From NCBI GenBank assembly GCA_964507035.1, contig CAZDOQ010000070.1, forward strand, positions 1-7,958: DNA of 7,958 nucleotides. The letters run 5' to 3'. The position numbers and the translations under genes are program-made. The DNA is from Pseudolachnospira sp964507035. GTDB lineage: Bacteria > Bacillota > Clostridia > Lachnospirales > Lachnospiraceae. Every line of letters starts with the position of its first letter. Position 1 is the stretch's first letter. Of the stretch, positions 1-4,170 are shown one piece after another. The notes under the pieces were generated by a model, which ran no database searches, was not told the origin of the DNA, and was given only the letters and a program-made list of their open reading frames with translations.

Positions 1-68
1 CAATACACAGGGCGCCAAGTCGCTCTTTCTGTTTTTACCTGCAGCACCTCAATGTGAGTAATCTTCAT
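1..68 (-). CDS. N-terminus of a probable enolase-superfamily enzyme (partial)
   Basis: Only the first 22 codons are present; the gene runs off the left edge. The ATG is preceded on the minus strand by a strong GAGGAGGAGA Shine-Dalgarno (plus 71-80) two bases upstream, which fixes the start. The peptide begins MKITHIEVLQVKTER and continues ATWRPVY. Openings of the form MKIT-x-IE-[VT], followed by a valine-rich strand and a short arginine/tryptophan stretch, are typical of mandelate racemase/galactonate dehydratase-type members of the enolase superfamily, which dehydrate sugar acids. It is divergently oriented from the AraC-family gene at 728-1567, the usual arrangement for a catabolic gene and its regulator. 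The family call rests on very few residues and could be wrong; the existence of a gene start here is more secure than its function. Confidence 0.5.
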   Translation of the reverse strand, partial: MKITHIEVLQVKTERATWRPVY

Positions 69-204
69 GATCTCCTCCTCGGTCAGGACTATTTTTCCCA
101 AATAATGTGTCCATGCAAATAATACACTTATACCCTGCAGTATCTGTCATTCTTTCACCACTCAGGAAAATATTGTATCCTTCTCAGTATTTATTGCGTA
201 TATC

Positions 205-213
205 ATTATAACA
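205..213 (-). promoter_or_regulatory. Candidate extended -10 promoter for the leftmost gene
   Basis: The minus strand reads TGTTATAAT, a consensus TATAAT (plus 205-210) preceded by the TGn extension (211-213). The hexamer 17 bases upstream (TGGCGT on the minus strand, plus 228-233) is a poor -35, so recognition would rely on the extended -10. Transcription would start near base 198, giving a leader of about 130 nt before the ATG at 68. AT-rich DNA produces such matches by chance, so this is a candidate only. Confidence 0.35.
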
Positions 214-264
214 AATCGTCTAAAAGCACGCCATTATCTATCTTTACATCCCCCACGAATTATC

Positions 265-279
265 TTCATATTTTATGAA
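265..279. promoter_or_regulatory. 15-bp palindrome, possible operator
   Basis: TTCATATTTTATGAA is a perfect 6-bp inverted repeat with a 3-base centre. It lies upstream of the candidate minus-strand promoter (205-213), between the leftmost gene and the AraC-family gene. The overlapping CATATTTT direct repeat (267-274, 280-287) is the kind of tandem half-site AraC proteins bind. A regulatory role is inference; no known operator is recognised. Confidence 0.25.
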
Positions 280-420
280 CATATTTTGGGTATTTCTTTG
301 CCTTTTGAGGTTATAAAATCCAATTATCTTGCACTTTATTCAAAATTATTTTTAGATTCTACCTTTTCAATGTAAAATAGCCTTTATACAATAGGAACAG
401 AAATGGCGAGATATCCTATG

Positions 421-665
421 GATATTGGCTGGTGCGCAGGTGGCGTCCACGACCAGGGTACCCTGATTTTCCTTTGTCTCAGGATCTGTCTTGTCCGGGG
501 CAGAGGGTAAACCATCCGAAAACGGGCCTGAGGGAAGCATATGGCGGTCATCTTTCTTGTTGTCAAACATATATGCGTATCCATGATAGCATCTACATCC
601 AGGCGCTTCCGGAATAATACCAGCGTACTTGGAGCAAAATGATTGGTGTTAATCTGGAAATCCGT
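421..665 (-). pseudogene. Decayed IS5/IS1182-type transposase remnant
   Basis: Two minus-strand frames carry fragments of one transposase. The first, roughly 665 to 580, reads DFQINTNHFAPSTLVLFRKR and continues LDVDAIM. This matches the end of the transposase N-terminal domain, where this group has a PSTLVxFRKRL-type motif. After a frameshift near 570-580 the second frame starts MFDNKKDD, passes through a hydrophilic proline/aspartate-rich linker and reaches NQGTLVVDATCAPANI. The VDATCAPxDI motif begins the DDE catalytic domain in IS5/IS1182-group transposases, and its aspartate is normally the first catalytic one. Similarity ends at about base 421; the rest of the catalytic domain and the terminal repeats are absent. 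The family's transposases are roughly 400-500 residues, so only about 80 survive. This is a non-functional relic, recognised from memory of the motifs. Confidence 0.72.
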
Positions 666-683
666 TTGGAATTATGTTAGAAT
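655..683 (+). promoter_or_regulatory. Candidate promoter of the AraC-family gene
   Basis: TGGAAA (655-660, four of six matches to a -35) is followed after 17 bases by TAGAAT (678-683, five of six matches to a -10), with a TGT extension at 675-677. The predicted start near 690 gives a leader of about 40 nt. The -35 sits on the edge of the transposase remnant, so the regulator's promoter may have formed at or been delivered by the element's border. Confidence 0.4.
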
Positions 684-727
684 TATATTAATCTATTTCC
701 ACTTTGTTTCAGCCAAGAGAGGTTTTT

Positions 728-1567
728 ATGTATTTTCAAACTCATTTTGACGGCCATTTACCAAATATCGAAAGGACCCACTTGGATTATAATTTAACCG
801 ATCAAGCCTATACCTTTCATTTACATAAGGATGTCACCGAGTTGGTCTATGTTGACAGCGGTAGTGGTATTTATATGATCAACCATCAGCATTTTCCTGT
901 AGAGAGAGGAGATTTTTTAGTGATCGAGAGAGGGTTTGTCCATTCTGGAGCCTCCAGCATCCATAACCCCATGAAAACGCTGGTACTGGTGGTTTCCGAT
1001 GTTCGCTGGAAAGATCAGGAATATCCTGAATATGTAATTCCCCCAGGTACCTATCCGGTTATGAAAGCAAACACTCACATGCCTTATATCAGCGGAACTA
1101 TGGCTGAAATTTACCGGCTCATGAAAGATCCTCACCCAGATATGGGATTATGCCGTATGATTTTGGCTCCTATGCTGGTGCTACTGCGAAATTATTGCTA
1201 CCATACATCTGAGATCTACTGGCAAATGGAAGAGAACCCACTTGCCAGCGATATTCTCTCTTACATATATACCCACTATGCTGAAGATATTACATTGGAA
1301 CATCTCTCTCAGCACTTCTTTATGAGTGCTGGCCACATCAACCATTTGTTGCAAAAAGAGTTTGGTATTTCCCCGATCAACTACCTAATTGATGTGCGCT
1401 TTAGTAAATCCAAAGCACTGTTAATTAACAGCAATTTAAGCATCGCAAAAATCGCTTACTCAGTGGGATATAACAACCCAGCACACTTTACAAAACTGTT
1501 TACTAAGCGGGTGGGCTACTCGCCACAAGATTACCGTTTGTTGCACAATAATGTTGTACCTGAATAA
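728..1567 (+). CDS. AraC-family transcriptional regulator (cupin plus double HTH)
   Basis: This is a 279-residue cytoplasmic DNA-binding regulator. The N-terminal half is an AraC-type cupin: the FHLHKDVTELVYV strand (30-42), a GxG turn (44-47) and GDFLVIERGFVHS (61-73) form the usual ligand-sensing barrel. The C-terminal domain (about 172-270) has both helix-turn-helix units: ITLEHLSQHFFMSAGHINHL (188-207) and LSIAKIAYSVGYNNPAHFTK (237-256), ending in the hallmark FTKRVGYSPQDYR. Length is normal for the family. I chose the ATG at 728 because AGAGAGG (716-722) lies five bases upstream; an in-frame TTG at 704 has no comparable site. The gene is divergent from the enolase-like gene start at 68, with a transposase relic between, so it probably controls that sugar or sugar-acid locus. 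The ligand cannot be read from sequence. It is AT-richer than the repair genes, consistent with a different origin. Confidence 0.93.
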   Translation: MYFQTHFDGHLPNIERTHLDYNLTDQAYTFHLHKDVTELVYVDSGSGIYMINHQHFPVERGDFLVIERGFVHSGASSIHNPMKTLVLVVSDVRWKDQEYPEYVIPPGTYPVMKANTHMPYISGTMAEIYRLMKDPHPDMGLCRMILAPMLVLLRNYCYHTSEIYWQMEENPLASDILSYIYTHYAEDITLEHLSQHFFMSAGHINHLLQKEFGISPINYLIDVRFSKSKALLINSNLSIAKIAYSVGYNNPAHFTKLFTKRVGYSPQDYRLLHNNVVPE

Positions 1568-1587
1568 ATTGCAGAGTTCCGCCCCCC

Positions 1588-1780
1588 CCAGGCAGCCTTC
1601 AGGGCTGCCGTATAGCTGAACTCCACATGGTCCTCCCGGCCTCCCTCGGTGGGAATGGGATCCCCGCTGAAGATCCAAGGTGTGGCCGGTCTGGTTGTTA
1701 CTGGAATTGCAGCCCATCACCGCCTCATACTGGCCGTCCTCCAATTCCGGAAGCCTTCTTCCCAAACTGCTGTCCGGCCG
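1588..1780 (-). pseudogene. Frameshifted gene remnant of unknown family
   Basis: The minus strand shows two adjoining stretches with coding-like composition in different frames. From 1780 to about 1679 one frame reads RPDSSLGRRLPELEDGQYEA and then VMGCNSSNNQTGHT. From 1677 to 1588 a second frame reads WIFSGDPIPTEGGRED, then HVEFSYTAALKAAW. Both use mostly G or C at the third position, like uvrA and clpX and unlike the AT-rich AraC-family gene. A single extra T near 1678 would explain the break. No start codon with a ribosome binding site is evident, and beyond 1588 the frame runs into the antisense of the AraC-family gene. I do not recognise the family. It is best read as the broken end of an ancestral GC-rich gene cut at the compositional boundary. 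Chance antisense composition is an alternative. Confidence 0.4.
1591..1609. repeat. 7-bp inverted repeat after the AraC-family gene
   Basis: GGCAGCC-TTCAG-GGCTGCC is a perfect 7-bp stem with a 5-base loop, 23 bases beyond the AraC-family stop and just after an 8-C run (1582-1589). No U-tract follows in the plus direction, so it is not a standard intrinsic terminator. It also coincides with the alanine codons of the minus-strand gene remnant (AALKAA), which may be its only cause. Confidence 0.3.
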
Positions 1781-1958
1781 AAAAAAGAAAGTGTCTGTAA
1801 CCGGGGCGGAAGTATGGGAATACGGATTCTCGAAATCTGTCTGGGAGCTGTGCCCGGATGATTGGAAAAAACCACTTGGGGAAGACTGGCAGGATGTACT
1901 TGCCATTATTCTTTTTAAACAGTCCCCGACCTCTTATTCCAAAAAAACGGGCGCTGAA

Positions 1959-1981
1959 AAATGATGAAACGGAAATCATTT
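1959..1981. promoter_or_regulatory. 7-bp inverted repeat upstream of the LspA-like promoter
   Basis: AAATGAT and ATCATTT are perfect inverted arms with a 9-base centre, ending about 30 bases upstream of the TATAAT at 2011. The position would suit an activator or repressor site. It could be chance; no known operator is recognised. Confidence 0.2.
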
Positions 1982-2007
1982 CGAAAGTGAGTGAGGAGGG
2001 GCAGACA

Positions 2008-2016
2008 TGCTATAAT
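2008..2016 (+). promoter_or_regulatory. Extended -10 promoter of the LspA-like gene
   Basis: TGCTATAAT is a perfect TATAAT (2011-2016) with the TGn extension. The hexamer 17 bases upstream, TGAGTG (1988-1993), is a weak -35, as is common with extended -10 promoters. Transcription would begin near 2023, giving a leader of about 57 nt that contains the hairpin at 2035-2058. The promoter indicates that the gene is transcribed independently of the AraC-family gene upstream. Confidence 0.6.
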
Positions 2017-2034
2017 GTGGACAGAACTGGCAAA

Positions 2035-2058
2035 AGCTGCACCCGTTCGCGTGCAGCT
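2035..2058 (+). promoter_or_regulatory. Leader hairpin just before the LspA-like Shine-Dalgarno
   Basis: AGCTGCAC (2035-2042) and GTGCAGCT (2051-2058) form a perfect 8-bp stem with an 8-base loop. The stem ends three bases before the GAGGAGGAGG ribosome binding site (2062-2071) of the gene starting at 2080. No U-tract follows, so it is not an intrinsic terminator. It may stabilise the message or tune ribosome access. The loop does not resemble a known riboswitch. Confidence 0.45.
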
Positions 2059-2079
2059 GACGAGGAGGAGGAATCCAAT

Positions 2080-2565
2080 ATGATCCATCTCACCTTGGGA
2101 ACTGGTGTTTTTCTGGCCGATATGGCTGCCAAAGCCCATATAGAAGCGCAGCCGGAGGGGGCCCTGCCCCGAACGATCCTGGGAGGCAGAGTCACCCTCT
2201 GCCGCAGCCACAACAAAGGTATGATGCTAAACCTGATGGAGGAGAGCCCCCGGACCGCAGCCTGGCTCTCCTCCGCAGTAGGAGCCCTGACGCTCCTCTG
2301 GTATCTGCCGTTTTTGTTTGGAAAAAAGAAGGACCGCCCCCTGGAAAAGCTGGGAGGCGCCTTGATTTTAGGGGGCGCTGCCAGCAATATCCACGATCAC
2401 TGGCGCAGGGGATACGTGGTGGACTATCTGAAATTCCCCTGGAAGCCGGTCTCAAAAATCATCTTCAACATGGGAGATCTGGCCATCTTTGGCGGCTGCC
2501 TGCTCATTTTCCCAGGTCAGCTTAGGCCGGTGCAGGCCACGGCAGCCCCAGGGCCGCGCCGATGA
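2080..2565 (+). CDS. LspA (signal peptidase II)-like membrane protein
   Basis: The product is 161 residues, a normal size for lipoprotein signal peptidase, the membrane aspartyl protease that cleaves prolipoprotein signal peptides. The GAGGAGGAGG site (2062-2071) fixes the ATG at 2080; longer in-frame starts have no such site. Family motifs appear in order: DxxxK (D14, K18) in a weak first helix; a divergent NKGMML (45-50) where the family has NxGAAF; a helix at about 60-80; then LGGALILGGAASNIHDHWRRGYVVD (in two parts, 91-108 and 109-115) with the first catalytic aspartate (D106); and FNMGD (129-133) with the second (D133), leading into the last helix to about 144. Both catalytic aspartates are therefore present. 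Oddities are the altered NxGAAF motif, HDHWRRG instead of the usual IDRxxxG, a less hydrophobic first helix and a proline/alanine-rich tail. It is probably a divergent paralog rather than the housekeeping LspA. It has its own promoter and converges on the ClpX-like gene. Confidence 0.75.
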   Translation: MIHLTLGTGVFLADMAAKAHIEAQPEGALPRTILGGRVTLCRSHNKGMMLNLMEESPRTAAWLSSAVGALTLLWYLPFLFGKKKDRPLEKLGGALILGGAASNIHDHWRRGYVVDYLKFPWKPVSKIIFNMGDLAIFGGCLLIFPGQLRPVQATAAPGPRR

Positions 2566-2610
2566 GCAGGAAGATCAGCATCAGCGCACAGTTTATTTTG
2601 TGGGACCGGT

Positions 2611-4095
2611 TTACGAGACGATCTGGCCCCGCAGTTCGATCTTGGGTCCTCCGGTGTTCTCCAGATACTCCCGGGTGATAGTCACCCGGCCAATGTTGCT
2701 GTCCTTGGGAATCTCGTACATGATATCCAGCATGTACTCCTCCAGAATTGCCCGGAGGGCCCGGGCGCCGGTGCCCCGCTCCAGGGCCCGTTCTGCAATC
2801 ACCTCCAGGGCGCCGTCGTCAAAGACCAGCTGCACCTCATCCATGGCCAACAACTTCTCATACTGCTTCAAAATGGCGTTCCTGGGCTCCCGGAGAATCC
2901 GCACCAAAAATTCCTTGGTCAGGGCCTCCAGGGTCACCACAATGGGGAGCCGCCCCAAAAACTCCGGGATCATTCCAAATTTCCGCAGATCCTCCATCTG
3001 CACCTTGGAAAGGATGTTCTGAGCCTTGTCATACTGATCCTTCAGCTGGGCGTTGAAGCCGATGGCGGAACGGCGGTTCAGCCGCTCCCGGATGATATCC
3101 TCCAGATCCGGAAATGCGCCGCCGCAGATGAACAGAATGTTCCGGGTATCCATGGTGGTCATGGGGACCATGGCGTTCTTGTTGCCGGACCCCACCGGCA
3201 CCTCCATCTGGGTCCCCTCCAGCATCTTTAACAGTTCCTGCTGGACCGATTCGCCGCTGACATCCCGGGTGTTGGTGTTCTTCTTCTTGGCGATCTTGTC
3301 TATCTCATCTATGAACACAATGCCGTGTTCCGCCTTCTCCACGTCGTTGTCCGCCGCGGCCAACAGCTTGGAGAGAACGCTCTCAATGTCGTCTCCTATG
3401 TACCCGGCCTCAGTGAGGGAGGTGGCGTCCGCAATGGCCAGGGGCACCTGGAGCAGCTTGGCCAGGATCCGCACCAGGTAGGTTTTGCCGCTGCCGGTGG
3501 GGCCGATCATCAGCACGTTGGATTTTTCAATCTCCACCCCGTCCGCGTCATTGGACGCAATGCGCTTATAGTGGTTGTACACCGCCACAGACAGGGTCTT
3601 TTTGGCTTTTTCCTGGCCCACCACATATTCGTCCAGCATTCCTTTCAGCCGGTGGGGAGCCGGAATATCTTTTAAGGACAGAGCCGGCTGGGCTCCCTCC
3701 TCCTTGGGCTTTTTCTTCTTCACCTTCTGGCGCTGGGGGATCTCCACGCCCCCTAACTCGCTCAGATCAATCATCTTCAGGTCAAAGGGCATATTGTTTG
3801 GGAGATTCACACCGCCGTTCTGGTTGGTGAACATGTCAAAGGCCTTCTGCATACAGTCGTTGCAGATCATCAGCCCCCCGGGCATGTGGATCAGCTTGCC
3901 GGCGCGGCTTTCCGGCCTCCGGCAGACGCTGCACACTTCCTCATATTCATCCTGCTTTTCCTCCTGGGAGGAGACAGCGGGCGAGTCCTGTTCCTCCACC
4001 TGCGCGGAGGGGGTGGTCTCTCCTTGGCTGTCCGAAGACTTCTGTTCTTCTTTCTCTTCCGTCAGATCTATGTTGTCCCTGTTGTCTCCGCTCAT
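2611..4095 (-). CDS. clpX: ClpX-type AAA+ unfoldase, divergent paralog
   Basis: This 494-residue hexameric ATPase would unfold proteins, classically feeding them to ClpP. In order: an acidic, low-complexity extension (1-52); a C4 zinc-binding domain (C55, C58, C78, C81); a basic linker KVKKKKPK (124-131); and an AAA+ core with Walker A GPTGSGKT (198-205), pore loop GYIG (231-234, usually GYVG), Walker B IVFIDEID (259-266), a TRDVSGE segment, N319 in ILFICGGAF as sensor 1, the IGF ClpP-docking tripeptide (345-347), the arginine finger in PEFLGRLP and sensor 2 in RGTGARALR (440-448). ClpX is usually about 410-430 residues, so the surplus is mostly N-terminal. The conserved GGRKHP substrate loop is replaced by GSGNKN (302-307). 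The ATG at 4095 follows AAGGAG (4106-4101). It lies 60 bases downstream of uvrA, probably in the same operon, with no clpP in view. ClpX family membership is certain; housekeeping identity is doubtful. Confidence 0.9.
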   Translation of the reverse strand: MSGDNRDNIDLTEEKEEQKSSDSQGETTPSAQVEEQDSPAVSSQEEKQDEYEEVCSVCRRPESRAGKLIHMPGGLMICNDCMQKAFDMFTNQNGGVNLPNNMPFDLKMIDLSELGGVEIPQRQKVKKKKPKEEGAQPALSLKDIPAPHRLKGMLDEYVVGQEKAKKTLSVAVYNHYKRIASNDADGVEIEKSNVLMIGPTGSGKTYLVRILAKLLQVPLAIADATSLTEAGYIGDDIESVLSKLLAAADNDVEKAEHGIVFIDEIDKIAKKKNTNTRDVSGESVQQELLKMLEGTQMEVPVGSGNKNAMVPMTTMDTRNILFICGGAFPDLEDIIRERLNRRSAIGFNAQLKDQYDKAQNILSKVQMEDLRKFGMIPEFLGRLPIVVTLEALTKEFLVRILREPRNAILKQYEKLLAMDEVQLVFDDGALEVIAERALERGTGARALRAILEEYMLDIMYEIPKDSNIGRVTITREYLENTGGPKIELRGQIVS

Positions 4096-4132
4096 GCTAT
4101 CTCCTTATTGATGTAGGATGCCCGGACGGGCC

Positions 4133-4170
4133 TCCGTGGCAAAACGTATTTTGCCTCATGATACCACGGA
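4133..4170 (-). promoter_or_regulatory. Nested hairpin between uvrA and the clpX-like gene
   Basis: GGCAAAA (4138-4144) and TTTTGCC (4149-4155) form a perfect 7-bp hairpin with a 4-base loop. Around it TCCGTGG (4133-4139) and CCACGGA (4164-4170) are also perfectly complementary and share two bases with the inner stem, so the RNA could form a bulged composite stem or two alternatives. A smaller GCCC/GGGC stem follows at 4120-4131. No U-tract follows on the minus strand, so this is not a simple intrinsic terminator. It could cause partial attenuation or processing and set the clpX-like level separately from uvrA. Confidence 0.45.

Larger units (their letters stand above)
69..420. other. AT-rich intergenic region
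   Basis: This is the upstream region of the minus-strand gene at 1-68, ending at the transposase remnant. It is much richer in A/T than the repair genes to the right. I see no convincing coding frame, tRNA or riboswitch in it. It holds a minus-strand extended -10 element and a perfect 15-base palindrome, listed separately. A direct repeat CATATTTT occurs at 267-274 and 280-287, with starts 13 bases apart, and overlaps the palindrome. Confidence 0.6.

Noticed and set aside
1591..1609. Hairpin as the intrinsic terminator of the AraC-family gene
   Set aside because: No U-tract follows the stem; kept only as an inverted repeat.
1460..1906. Minus-strand open frame of 148 codons as an intact gene
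   Set aside because: Its C-terminal part is antisense to the AraC-family gene, and the coding-like signal switches frame near 1678; only 1588-1780 is kept, as a remnant.
1858..2079. N-terminal extension of the LspA-like gene from an ATG at 1858
   Set aside because: The extension lies upstream of the TATAAT and the leader hairpin, has no ribosome site and no family similarity; the ATG at 2080 has a strong one.
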